Positions 1-11,049 of a stretch of DNA of 64,000 nt are shown here, in pieces. The DNA is from Desmodus rotundus (Eukaryota > Chordata > Mammalia > Chiroptera > Phyllostomidae). The notes under the pieces are model-generated. The model was not told where the DNA came from. It saw only the letters and a list, made by a program, of their open reading frames with translations, and did no database searches. Numbering within the stretch: position 1 is the first letter of the stretch; the number at the start of each line of letters is the position of its first letter. A program made the translations under genes and the position numbers. The stretch is from contig NC_071390.1 of NCBI RefSeq assembly GCF_022682495.2, positions 151,318,583-151,382,582 on the forward strand, given 5' to 3'.

Positions 1-839
1 AATGTTGCCCCATTTCCAAGGTCCTTCCTAAAATGGCTCCACACAGCTCATCCAGCCTGACGTCCCTCCAGTGCCTCTCGCCACTCCAGTCACTAATGTG
101 CTTTGCCACGCACACAGCCCTTGTGCCCCAGCATGACCTCCCCGCCTTCAATGCCTTTCACTTCCTCCCGAGTAGCTGTGACCTTATTAACATTTCCCAC
201 CCGGAGAGCCTGGCCTCCCACGCCTCTCTACCAAGGGCTCTCTCCCACCTGGGGTTCCAGTCCTAACCTTGAATCCCCTCCACAACATGAGAAAGAGAGA
301 GAAAATTTTTCATCACTAAATTAACCCAATTTGTCACCAAATATTTGTGATCAACTTTCGAACTCTGGTTTAAATTCATCAATTTTCGTACAAAATACAG
401 TTATTTCCACTTTAACAAGCTTAGTCTCACACAACAAAATATGCTTTGTATATAAGAATTAAATAGTACACTCCTTTAAAATATGAATGTTATGACATTA
501 AATGGTTTATTGGACATTTTTATGTTTAAAAAATATTCTTAAAAAAATCGTTTTACATACAACAAGAATACCATTTCAAAATGCCAGTTAGAGAATCCGT
601 GGCAGAGCAGAGAAAAGAGACCACCATCACAGAGAGGAGAGGAGCCTGCAGGCAGCGTTCTGCAGCATTCCCTGCTGCTGGCCGTGGAAGTTCACAGGTA
701 GAATTCAGAAGCCCTAACACCTGCCTTCTCTGTCTCCCAGTGTCCAGGGTGCACATACTGGGGCAGGGGTGGGGCAGCAGGAAATGAGCTCTGCAAGTAA
801 ATGGAATTTCCTTACACCTTCCCTTCCTCTGCAGGGGGT

Positions 840-1040
840 AAGACAATGGACTGGGAAAGCAGAAGATCTAGTTTCAAATCCAAGTTCCACCCTTTCTGGG
901 GGAGTGACCTTGGGCAGACAAGATGCCCTTCTAAGGTTTGGTTTCCTCATCCGTAAAATAAGGAAAATAAAGCCTGCCATTTCATAGGTTCTTATAAGGT
1001 TTAAAGGCAATAATGCATGCAGAGTGCTTTGAACGCTTCT
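840..1040 (+). repeat. MIR SINE fragment
   Basis: The order of motifs is that of MIR: a 'tggactgggaaagcaga' start, 'caaatccaagttccac', 'gtgaccttgggcagac', 'tttcctcatccgtaaaat' and an 'ataaggtttaaaggcaataa' end. MIR is an ancient mammal-wide tRNA-derived SINE. The copy is diverged and lies in SPATA18 intron 1; minus-strand open frames across it are incidental. Confidence 0.75.
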
Positions 1041-2679
1041 GAGAGCTCTTTCTATACTGGTTATAACAGGCTCAACCGGCTCCCCTAACGCAGCCTTCCA
1101 AGCACCTCTGTTCTCAAAGCAGCCCGTTACGTCAGGGCTGGCTTCACACACCACCACTACCGCCACGGCAAAGCTTTAAAACCAGAATACTGAACTTTAG
1201 CTGTGGGACAAAGCAGGCTTATGCGTACCCCAACAATTTAACAAAAGTTTGTATGTAGGCTTCGTAAATATTCCCATTGGACGTCTTCCGTTATTTATTC
1301 TTCTTAAACATTAAACTATTATCTTTACATTAACAAGTTTGTCCACGATGAAAATAAAACAAGGCAAAAAGTTGATAGGCCCTCTGTTAAGAATAAAATA
1401 AGCTGCCCTAATCCCTTGTCAATATCTTTCACAGTCATGACTTCGTCGTTAGTAAGTGGGGCAGAAAGGGTAGCACCAATCACGTTTCACGTGCTTGTCA
1501 CTTCTCAGGCTCCCTTGCAATGAGACCGGAGCCACATAACTAATTCTGGCCAAGGGGCGATGCGTGGAAGTGATGTGTATGATGTAAAAGCAGCGTTAGG
1601 TTCCCTGCTCTCTCCCTTCCACTGCAGACCTTCAAGGTCCTGTAATGAGACGGCTGCTGCCCCAAGTGGGGGCCCCGAACCCAAGCCAGTGATGGAGGGA
1701 GCTGCCATCAGACTTTGCATGGATGAGAAATCAATTATGTCGAGACACCAAGATTTGGGGTTTTATTCATCACTGCAGCATACTCTGTCTAGTAAACAGA
1801 TAAAGGTCCTAAAGGGAAGAAAAATGTTCTCCACAAATTTACTAGAATCCTCAAGAATGTAGAAGTATGCTGACTAAGGGGAAGGGGTGAAGGCAGGCAG
1901 GGAGTCTGTTTGAAGACACCATAGCAACTACAATGACCTTTTGTACTAAGATCGGGCATATTGTGGCAGAGAGGCAGCCTCTAGTTCAACCACAAGATTA
2001 TTCTAAAGCAAACAGAGGAGACACCTCTTTAAGAGTTCCTTTTTTATGTGCTGATACTTAATATTCTGCTTTCACTGGTTAGTGAATATTTCTGTAACAC
2101 AAGAGGAGAGTAATGCAAGGGGCAGCATTACCCTGCTGGCCTTACCAGCCCCACTCACCTGTTAAATATTCACAAGTGCCCGGCCTGTCACGTCGTGGGG
2201 TCTATTATTTTGCTTTAAGAAATGTAATCCTATCTTAAGGATGAGGTTATCAAGGACATAGTAAATTCTTAGCCACTGCTACTATAATGACATAAAGCAT
2301 GTTTTTTTTTTAGTAACAAATTTGACCAAAGTTAACTCCCTAGTCCACAGGACTCTGAGTGGAAATAAAAGCATCTCAGAGGAGAGAGTGACAGCCCAGA
2401 GCTGACCTCCTCTAGGTACTGCTAACATGGCCAGGAGCTAATTTCTCTTCTCCTCCTAACATCCCCATGGAGTAATGACGTGGTTATTTGACCCTTTCAC
2501 CACTGACCAATGGCACCATGCAGATGCTGCACATAGTAGAGGCGCTGGGGGCAGCATCCGCTTACCTGCTCCTTAAGGACCATTCTCAGAGGCTTTGACC
2601 TGGTTTACTAAATGTGCCAGCACAGTCTATAAGAGGCTGACTCATATCATCTCTTGCCTAACATATCTCCCAGCCCTGT

Positions 2680-3115
2680 CTGTTCTCCCTAGCATTTCCA
2701 GGGTCCCCATTATGCAACAGCTAGAGCAACCTTTCTAAACCATAATCCAAACACGTGTCCTCCCTGCACAATGCTTTTAGTTTCTCCCCATTGCCCTCAG
2801 GATCAAGTCCAAACTCGCTAACCTACCACCCGAGGCCTTCCACCCTCTTCTCCCCACCACCCCACCTTCTAAGCCTCATCTCACCCCCCATTCCCTGCCT
2901 TGAGCTATTATTCACAGGCCCCCCAAATATGCCAGTTTTTTCACAAGTCCCTTTTTGCACATGCTCTTCCTCTATCCTTCGTTTTCTTCTCCAATTAGAA
3001 GTTCATCATTAAGACGCACTTGACATTTCTATTCCCAGCACCTAGCACAGACAGGTACATCGTAAGCTCTGAAAAGCATATTTGTTGAATCAATAAAATA
3101 ATAAACGTGCACTGC
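2680..3115 (+). repeat. L2 LINE 3' end
   Basis: The 3' region of L2 is recognisable in order: 'aaccataatccaaacacgtg', 'ttgccctcaggatcaagtcc', 'tttttgcacatgctcttcc', 'cccagcacctagcacagaca', and a terminal 'ttgttgaatcaataaaataa'. L2 is an inactive mammalian LINE of the CR1/L2 clade. It is the source of the 85-codon frame at 2755. Confidence 0.8.
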
Positions 3116-3419
3116 AAAAAAGTTTAAATAGACTGTCTTACCCAAACTCTTACATATAAGCTCAGTAACCACTTGTTAAATGAATGAATTATTAAACTCT
3201 TTGTAATTGACTCAGTTTATAATGGATTCTCTAACTTTCGCCAACTTTCACCAACTTTCTCAATAACCACAAAGGAGGAAAACAATTCTGAAAGTCAAGT
3301 GTTCACACCAAGCTGTCCCTGAACATCCAGTGGAATCCAAGTTTTAAAGGCTGAGTAATGCAATAATCCACCATCTCTTTCAAGACTAAAATAAAATGAG
3401 TCCGCAGTGTTTTATTATT

Positions 3420-4390
3420 GTTTTTATGATTTGCTCCAATAACCACCATATTGGACAGTATAGATATGGAACATGTCTGTCATCATAGTAAGGTCTATTG
3501 GGCAGCTTTGCTCTGGCAAGAACAAGAAGGCTGGTATTGCTGGGGCGGACTGAGCAAGGATGAGAGTCATAGATGAGGTCACAGAGTTTAAAGGAGCACA
3601 GTTGTGTAGGAGCTTGATGGCCTTTGCAGAAACATGAGCTCCTATTTCCAGTGAGACAGGAAATCTGGAGGGGTTTGCCAGAGGGATAAGTTGGCCTTTA
3701 GAAACATCACTTTGGGTCGTTATTTGTGTAATGATCCAGATGAAAACAATGATCCAAGGTGGACATGGGTGGTAGCAGCGGAAGCAGTCAAAAACGCTCA
3801 GGTTCTCTATAAATTTAGAAGCTGGTACCAACAGATGACGCTGGTGAAAGGATGTGGCATGTGGCATGGTGAAGATCATTAAGTTAGAAAGAGGTCAGTG
3901 TTTAGGGCACAGGAAAGGCTAAGGTCATGATTTGACTTTGAGATGACAACGCAACTGAAAACGTCCAATGGTCAATCAGAGATGGGAGAGCCCAGATGAG
4001 AACAGAACCTGAATATAGGTGAGGTTCATCAGCAACCATACATGAGATGAAGCAGGAATGGAGGTCAAAGAGAAGAGTTCCAAAGTCTGGCCCTTGAAGA
4101 ACAGCCCCTAGAGGGGAGTGGGCAAGGCCAGGAGACAAATAAATTATCAGAGCCTTAGAAAAATGGGTGTGTCAACCGTTAAATGCAAGAGAGATGCCAG
4201 AGAGTTGAGGAGAAATGATGTCGCCCAGGAAATGGACAATTTGGAAGGCATTGTCCTCCGAAAGTGCATCTCTGTTATGGGGGGGCCCAGGGTGGGTGGA
4301 AAGCATGGGGGGAATCAGGGGAGAGAAGCTAGGTTGAAATGGTTTCAGTGAGAACAGGGGAATGAGAGGGACTGTTGTTAATGAGAAAGG
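3420..4390 (-). repeat. Antisense L2-derived LINE sequence
   Basis: The stretch reads as the reverse complement of the L2 coding and 3' region: 'aggtggacatgggtggtagc' and 'gatgaaaacaatgatccaag' are typical of antisense L2. It gives a 151-codon minus-strand frame (3424-3879) that overlaps the repeat and has no gene-like context, so I do not call it a gene. Boundaries are approximate and the family assignment is from memory of the consensus. Confidence 0.5.
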
Positions 4391-4663
4391 AACATACAGT
4401 AAACTTTGACATTTCTTAGCATTTACAGATTTTAGTTTCTAAAACAATCATTTAACTTGGCCCAGCCAAATCTTAGAATCATTTGTGTTAAATGTCTTCT
4501 GACAAATCTAATATACTTTTTAACATTCAGGGTTTATTTAGGCCACAGGGCAATAAAAATTTTTTTGTAAGTGGTCGTTTTATGGAAGGTAAATGATTTA
4601 TTTACCTATTATGATTTGTTACTCTGAGCTTCTGAGACTAGGTAACAAGTAGGCGATTTTAAA

Positions 4664-4684
4664 GGGGGAGGGGGGAGGGGAGGG
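4664..4684 (+). promoter_or_regulatory. G-quadruplex motif
   Basis: Four G-runs of five, six, four and three are separated by single A residues. This is a canonical G4 pattern with one-base loops, expected to be very stable. It lies in SPATA18 intron 1 on the strand that is not the gene's sense strand. No function is shown. Confidence 0.6.
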
Positions 4685-4984
4685 TCAAGGCTTTTGTGAC
4701 AAAGAGGTAAATTTTAATTTACTGCAATCTTGGAGAAGGAAAAGTCAGTGCTGTTTCTTTAAAAGCCAAGAAAGGGGTAAACACTAAACACTAGGAAGGA
4801 AGGCTACAGAGAAAGCTGTAGCTGTTGAGTTTCCATCCACCCCAGGAGCTCTGGTTAAAGGGTGAATGGGAAAGCCCAAGGGGCTCAGGACAGCGGCCAG
4901 TTGCATTTTTCCTGGTGGGATGTTAGAAAAAAGCTGATGTAGACTCAAAAGACTGAAATCCAAAAAAGAACTTTGTGTATGATC

Positions 4985-5150
4985 TAGTCCAGTCTCTCCC
5001 TTGTAACAGGTGAGGTACTGGGACCCAGAGAGGTTAGGTAAATGGCCCCAGGTCATTCGGCTAGTTCTATGCGGAACTAGACCTAGAACCTAAGGGTTCT
5101 GTTTCCAGGTCCCCAGCTCTGTCGGCCTTGCTGTTCTACTTACTATTAAG
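4985..5150 (+). repeat. MIR fragment
   Basis: The segment has the MIR-type run 'acaggtgaggtactgggacc', 'agaggttaggtaaatggccc' and 'ttcggctagttctatgcgga', which is the older MIRb/MIRc core pattern. It is diverged and short. Confidence 0.55.
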
Positions 5151-5954
5151 AGTGGAACTGTCCTATTTAAGACGAACAGACCAAATGCAAAGCACATTCA
5201 GCTCTGGAGTTCTACCTTCTGTGTGAGGGCGAGTAATGGGAGCCTGCGTGGGGATGGAGGTTAAAAAGACTCGAAGAGCGCTCTGGGTTTGATGATAGAA
5301 TATTGGCCTTTCACAAACGCCCGGCAACAGGCCTTCTGAAATCGGCCTTGGTGTTGAAACTGTGCCTACAGGCCATGCGGACCAGTGAAACCGGCAACGT
5401 TGGCAAGTGGCCGTCTCACTCACTTCTGGGTAATAAATACTGGGTGTGTTTTTAATAAAAATCTATTCTGATACACCCCCTGGATATTCTCATAGTGGGA
5501 GACTTGCGGAGAAGCAGGAGGAGAGCTGTAGTAAAAACTAACTCGAGATGGCGACAGGGGGGTAGATTGCTGCCGAAAGGAAAGGGAGACTGGCGCACTT
5601 GACCATCAGACCGGTGGATCCGAGGTCTTTTCCGTTGTTAGGGCCACCAGCGTCCTTGGTTACTGCTAAAGGAAGGGATTGCGCTCTCTGCTGCTGCACT
5701 CCGAGTCCCGCGCTCCGCGCCTGCGCATCCCTAGCACTGCCTCGCGTGGCGGGAAGAAAAGAGCTCCCGCAGACACCTGCCCTTCCTTCCTTCCCTGTGA
5801 TCCCGTTAGGAGGCTTGAGTCCCAGGTAGAAATCACAACCGCCTGGGCTTTGCAAAGCCGCTGCCCCGATGCCAGGCCTAAGAAACCCCTGCCGCCTGCT
5901 GTGCAAGGAACTAGAGGGAGCGCGAGCGCCCAGCGGTCTCCAACCCTGACTCAC

Positions 5955-6041
5955 GTTGTACTCCCTCAGCCAGCGCTCCAGGTTGTCGTGCATCAGCCTT
6001 AAAGATTCACTGGAGATCAGTTTCCTTAGATTTTCCGCCAT
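5955..6041 (-). CDS. SPATA18: SPATA18 (MIEAP) coding exon 1
   Basis: SPATA18 (mitochondria-eating protein, MIEAP) is a coiled-coil protein that is p53-inducible in human cells. It takes part in clearing damaged proteins or mitochondria and is abundant in testis. The exon gives 29 codons beginning MAENLRKLISSESL and ending LERWLREYN, closely matching the human N-terminus as I remember it. It starts at the ATG at 6041-6039 and ends exactly before a consensus GTGAGT donor (5954-5949), leaving phase 0. Reading on through the donor gives a longer open frame that is only intron. The gene is divergent from SGCB, whose start is 8.6 kb away, matching the known mammalian order SPATA18-SGCB-LRRC66. Later exons lie outside the window. 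Confidence 0.9.
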
Positions 6042-6458
6042 CGCTGGCTTTTCTGCTCCGCCCGATGCGGGAGATGGAGACGTGGAGTCGGTGGCCTCCG
6101 CAGGACTGCGAGGTGACTAGGCGGGCAGGGTGTTATCTTTCTGCGGGGCTCAGAGCGAGGCCGATGTTTCCATCCTCCCCCTCGGGTGGGACCGGGCAGG
6201 GTTCGGGAAGCCGGGGGGAGGTGCCCTGGGCCACTGCCACCGCGCTTCATCCGCTGCCCGGCGCGGTCTCCTGGCTCCCCCGCGGCCACCCTGAGCCCAG
6301 GCCATAAATACCCAGGCGATTATTAAACAAACCTTGACGTGAGCAGGCGGCTGCTAGGGACGCGCACAGGGGCGCCATGGCAACACCAGGTCGCTGCACT
6401 GCCCGGCAGCCCTCTAGCTTTCCTTCCCAGCCTCCAGCACCCGCCTGGGCGTGCAATG

Positions 6459-6514
6459 TTGCTGCTGCTGCTGCTCCTCTGTCTCCTCCTGCTGCTCCTG
6501 CTGATGCTGCTGGC
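6459..6514 (+). repeat. CTG-rich triplet repeat in the CpG island
   Basis: An imperfect run of CTG and CTC triplets follows an ATG at 6456. On the plus strand it would encode a leucine run with one Cys and one Met, inside a short frame ending at 6542. On the minus strand (the SPATA18 side) it is CAG/GAG-rich. It sits about 420 bases upstream of the SPATA18 start codon, so it may lie in promoter or 5' UTR. There is no evidence that the leucine-rich peptide is made. Confidence 0.7.
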
Positions 6515-7684
6515 TGAAGGCGAGCGCGCCCCCTGCCACTGAGACTCCAGCCTGCGCCCGGGGCTGGAGGACGCCAAGACAACAAGCAGATGGCAGCTGT
6601 GCCAGACGGTCTCCAGTGTGAGATGGAGGGCCGGGGGTCAGCTGAAGGCCTCCCGTCTAGAAAAAGCAAAGGTTTTTTCTCCATAGAAGTTTTCGATTAC
6701 GAAAAAAGCATGTTTGGCTCTTTTATTCTTTCTCTTCTCGGGCCTTTAAAAATTCATTTATAACACCTGGAGCTTACCTGTATGAAACCTGCTTTTGACT
6801 ACAATTTCCACTCTTCCTCCTTCTACCTTTTGCAATGTTCACGGCCCACTGGGAGGGTACCCAAGTCAATAGATTTTAGTTCTCAGATGTTCACAAATTA
6901 GTGAATCCCTCAGGATTAGACAAGAATTGGTGGTACAATTTTAGAAACAGAGCACTTTAAATTCCATTTAGTAATTCTAGATTCTCTAATTGAGATTTTG
7001 TGAAAGTTCAGACTTGGCCTGACATTATTTCAAACAGGCACAGTAAGCCATATCAACAGTTTGAACTACTTCAGAAATGAAACCATTTCAACCATCGTTA
7101 AGCACTATGGAAGCCCATATTTTATTCACCATCCAATGATGTACTGATCGCAAATCATCCTTTTCTACTCATTAAAACAATAGGTGTGGAGCAGGGCCTC
7201 AGCTTCCTAAATATTTTAACTCGGTTCCATTTCCTTAGGTACTTGAAATTATATGAACTTCGCATATGTCCAAATACTGTAAAATTCAGAATTTTCACCA
7301 CTTTTTGTTTCTATTTCTCTTAATTACAATGGTTTTACTGTCCTTTGATTAAAAAGCGATGCTCATTTCTGGGACCTGTGTTCCTACTATTTTCTATAGA
7401 CCACAAAATAACTGTAAAAGTACATAACACATGTTATTTTATCATAGCAGAATAATTACTAAAGTAAAAAAAATCACAAAAATCCCATTAAATATTTATT
7501 AGATGCTCTTTTCCTTTAAAAATATATAAAGGAGGAGGAAGGGAATGGTGAAAAACCTCACAAATTTCTTAATTTGGAGCCAATTATTTCATATTTCAAT
7601 AGGCAATTGGAATCTTGAATGATCCTATTTACATATTCATAAAAACAAATTAGAATATTATGTCAGATTAGGGATTAAATTGTC

Positions 7685-7850
7685 CTTGCTGTGGGCACTT
7701 TAACCTCTAATCCTTGGTTTCACCATCTCGAAGGAGGGATAATAGTTCTTACTTCATAGAATTATTATAGCAGACTATTCAGGTGAAGGACTTAGCACAG
7801 CACTTCGTATATACTGTGATTCATAAATGCTGTGATCACTATTACTACAA
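7685..7850 (+). repeat. MIR fragment
   Basis: MIR motifs appear in order: 'gtgggcactttaacctctaa', 'ttggtttcaccatctcgaag', 'ggataatagttcttacttca', 'gaaggacttagcacagcact', ending 'tcataaatgctgtgatcact'. The copy is diverged and short. Confidence 0.65.
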
Positions 7851-7997
7851 ATGTGATTATTTTTAGCAAAAAAAATTAAGCTGGAAACACTCTAAATCTC
7901 AACAATAGGGTAATGGTTGAGGCAATCATTTAATGACAGTTGCAAAATAAAAATCTTATGATTGAAGAACATTTAGAATCTAGGAATTCTTACAATA

Positions 7998-8538
7998 TTG
8001 GGTTGGCCAAAAAGTCCGGTTTTTTTTTTCCTGTAAATGGCTCTAGTAGCACTTAGTTGTCTTTAACTTCATTGGAAACAATTTTGTTAGAATGTATCAT
8101 GACAGCTGTCATATCAGTGTGAATTTTTAAAAAACTTATGAAAATTGGTGAATTTTTATGTGGCTATTTTAATGTTGAAAATGGAAATATGCAACACTTT
8201 CAGCATATTATGTTTTATTATTTCAAGAAAGGTAAAAATGCAACTGAAATGCAAAAAAAAGAATTGTGCAGTGTACGGAGAATGTGCTGTGACTGATAGA
8301 ACGTGTCAAATGGTTCCTGCTGGAGATTTCTCGCTGGATGATGCTCCACAGTCGGGTAGAACAGTTGACGCTGATTAATGTCTCAAGCTGAGACATTAAT
8401 TGAGAACAATCACCATTCTACCATGCAGGAGATAACCAACATACTCAAAATATCCAGATCAATAAAGTTACTGGTGAAAATGAAGTACGTGTCTTTTATT
8501 TTAAGGAAAAAACTAAACAGACTTTTTGGCCAACCCAG
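7998..8538 (+). mobile_element. Internally deleted mariner transposon
   Basis: The inverted ends begin ttgggttggccaaaaagt and finish actttttggccaacccag. Both are flanked by TA, the mariner target duplication. About 541 bp remain of an element normally near 1.3 kb. Between the ends, the 5' untranslated part and pieces of the transposase N-terminal (DNA-binding) region survive at about 8145-8460, broken by stops. The 3' sequence just inside the right end follows directly, so most of the catalytic domain is missing. The family resembles the mammalian mariner related to the transposase part of SETMAR. It cannot make transposase but keeps both ends. Confidence 0.9.
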
Positions 8539-9842
8539 TATCTTAGAGAAGTTGAAAGAACAACTACTGAATAGCAGGCAATATGGGCACTCTTGCTTTA
8601 TCTCTGCCAATAGTGGCTTTTCATGACTTCACATAAATGTTTAGCCATGCTGAACTCATTTTTTTCCTATTTACATAATAAAAACATGGACTACATGAGT
8701 TCTAAGATCTCTTGCAGTTGTGACATTCTTTAATGGTAGTTGTTGTGTTTTTTAACATAGTGGTTAAAGTTCAGATTGAGCAAATCTTGCCCTTTCTTTC
8801 AATTTTTGGTTCACAGTTCTGTTCAAGTCAAGCCTTGATTCTGAGAGCATTAGTTAATCATCAAAACTTAAGCATCTTTCTTGAGTACAATTAGTTATTC
8901 CTGCAGGGTTGCTGGAATAACTAATATACCTTATCTCTGAGAAATAAACAAGGTGTTCCTCCATAGTTGCATTTTAAGTCAATTTAAACTCAGCTCAAAT
9001 TGATAAAAATCTTCCCAACTCTCAACCCCTCAGAGCTGATCACTCTGATCTTTATGTTTTGTCTTTTAAGTTTCAGACATGTTAATACTGTTGTGATTAT
9101 CACAAAATATTGTACTTATTTGTCTGCCTCTGATATAAGCTTGTGAACTTCTTGAAGAAAAGAGGCTTATTTAGCTCAATATCTCAGCACAGCAAGTAGG
9201 CCCTTTATAAAAGTTTGTGAAACTGAATTGTGACAAAAGGGGAAGAAAGGAAGGGAGGGAGGAATGATTGGCTCCTATGTATCTGATGTCACAATCCCCC
9301 TGAGTTTGAAGAAAGCAAATTTAATAGACAGCTGGTGTACTGTGGTATCATAATTCCATCACCTAGCCAGCAGCCGTTTGTTCTAGAGAAGTGTAATGTG
9401 TCAAACTCCTGGATGGAATAGGCTTTCTGAAAGTCCTTCGTCCTGTCCACTCTGAATTTTACCTACCTTGGTCAACTGGTTTGGGATTTTAAGAAGCCAA
9501 CGAAAGATGAACAGAATCCACTCAGTGAAGTGAGAGCTGTGAATGCACTTTCATGCTTCACCAAACATAAATGTATGCAGTAAGCTGCAAGGTCATATGG
9601 CGGGATCCTTACCAGGATATCCGGTTCTTCCACACTAAGGACAGTGCGACCAAAGAATAATCTGTCCTGCTCTGGCCGGATGCTTCCCCAGGTGCCTGAT
9701 TCTCTTCCGTGTGCGCCATGCTATTCTTGTCTGTATCGGGAGCTTGCTCCTTCAGCTCAGGGCCGACATTACTATTTGAAGAAAGTCTTTTAGCTTTGCT
9801 CGCCCACTTGCACAAAGTTTCCTTTAAATTCAGCTTTTAAGC

Positions 9843-9866
9843 GGGGGGGGGGGGGGGGGGGGGGGG
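9843..9866 (+). repeat. Poly-G homopolymer (24 bases)
   Basis: There is an uninterrupted run of 24 G residues after 'aagc'. Long G homopolymers are much rarer than poly-A in mammalian DNA, can form quadruplexes, and are prone to length error in sequencing, so the exact length should be treated with caution. Confidence 0.85.
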
Positions 9867-10019
9867 TGTTGCTAAGGCACTTTCCTTGTAGGTAGCAAAA
9901 CACTAGTTTGTCTGTAACCTGACTCTTTTCAGTTTACTAGCTTCAGTTGGTCCTTTTGTTCTTCGCCACACCAGAAGGGAAAGATTTTTTTAAAACCCAC
10001 CCACGGGAGAAAGAAACTA

Positions 10020-10345
10020 AGTTGATTCTTGAACAAAGTTGTGGTTAGGGGTGCCAACCCCTGCAAAGTCGAAAATTTGCATATAACTTTCGACTTCCCC
10101 CCAAACTAAACTGCTAATAGCCTACTATTGACCAGTGCCTTGCCAATAACATAGAGAGTTGATTAACATATTTGTATGTTGTACCTATTACATACTGTAT
10201 TATTACAATAAAGTAAGCCTGAGAAAAAATGTTAAGAAAATCATAAGGCAGAGAAAATAAATTTACAGTACTATATGTATTTATTGAAAAAAATCTGCAT
10301 GTAAGTAGACCCACACAGTTCAAATCCATGTTCATGGGTCAACTG
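10020..10345 (-). mobile_element. Tigger/pogo-family DNA transposon remnant
   Basis: The right end reads 'tgttcatgggtcaactg' followed by TA; the left end is 'agttgattcttgaacaaag' preceded by TA. These are degenerate copies of the Tigger/MER2 terminus (cagttgacccttgaacaac). Internal sequence ('taggggtgccaacccctgca', 'ttcgacttccccccaaacta', 'acaataaagtaagcctgaga') also fits a non-autonomous member. It is about 326 bp long with no transposase. Orientation is tentative. Confidence 0.8.
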
Positions 10346-11049
10346 TAATTGGCAGGGATCTGAGCTGAAGGCAGCTTCTCCCACCAGACAGAAGCAGGGA
10401 TGTTGTTCTCCGTGTAATAATAATAAGCATTCCAGCTGGTCCGATGGTGGTGGGTTATCAGAACTCAACTGAAGTTAGTGTCAACAATAAGCATTCCCTG
10501 CTCAGAGTAACAGTTCAGGATTTTTCTGGAGAATTACATCATACCCACTATTGACAAAACCACAAAACAAGAGGAAATTTTTTCATATATCACAACTGTA
10601 TCACTTTAGCACCTAAATACACTATAGAACATTTGTAGCAAACAGTGATTACAAGGAAAACAAAATAGATGTAGTGGGATTTTTAGGGCCACAAGATAGC
10701 CCTCCTATTTCAAACCACGTTTCCATCATTACAGTTAGTTCAAAAAAGAAGGCGCTCTTGCCCTCTTTTTTTTTTTCAGCTCTGCCAGCCAAATACACGG
10801 CAAGCACTTGGCTCTGTGAAAATGGTCACTGAACAGGGAGCCTGGGACACAGTAAGCTGTTGAAAAAGTGCAATGGGCATGATTTATACTGTAAGATGCC
10901 CTTAAACTCCCCAGGGGAGGGACATGGAACAGCATGAGGGCAGTCCTAGGAGGAAGGATGTTGAAATAGATCTTTTCAGCACATTTCATAAACATTTACT
11001 AAATTTCTAATGTGACAGAAACGTCTGCCTTAATCATAAGACAAAATTA

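Larger units (their letters stand above)
1..5954 (-). other. SPATA18: SPATA18 intron 1 (partial)
   Basis: This is sequence downstream of the SPATA18 exon 1 splice donor on the minus strand, so it should be intron 1. I looked for a second coding exon on the minus strand and found none. The open frames here overlap L2 and MIR repeats. The stretch holds MIR pieces near 840-1040 and 4985-5150, an L2 3' end near 2680-3115, an antisense L2 near 3420-4390 and a G-quadruplex motif at 4664-4684. Positions 300-560 and 1190-1500 are AT-rich with nothing recognisable. Confidence 0.7.
5590..6580. promoter_or_regulatory. SPATA18: CpG island around the SPATA18 start
   Basis: The base composition changes abruptly to GC-rich with many CpG dinucleotides (for example 5700-5760 and 6160-6300), and SPATA18 coding exon 1 lies inside it. 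This is the usual promoter setting for a broadly expressed mammalian gene. The transcription start and 5' UTR should lie above 6041 on the minus strand, but I see no clear TATA box. Human SPATA18 is p53-inducible; I did not find a convincing paired p53 half-site here. Confidence 0.75.

Noticed and set aside
3424..3879. 151-codon minus-strand frame
   Set aside because: It lies in antisense L2-like sequence, has no gene context and does not resemble SPATA18 exons.
1..5954. Search for SPATA18 exon 2 and for a paired p53 half-site
   Set aside because: No minus-strand segment with acceptor, donor and SPATA18-like peptide was found, and no adjacent pair of good p53 half-sites was seen by eye.
5538..6041. 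167-codon minus-strand frame starting at the SPATA18 ATG
   Set aside because: Only the first 29 codons are exon; a consensus GTGAGT donor follows and the rest is CpG-island intron read-through.
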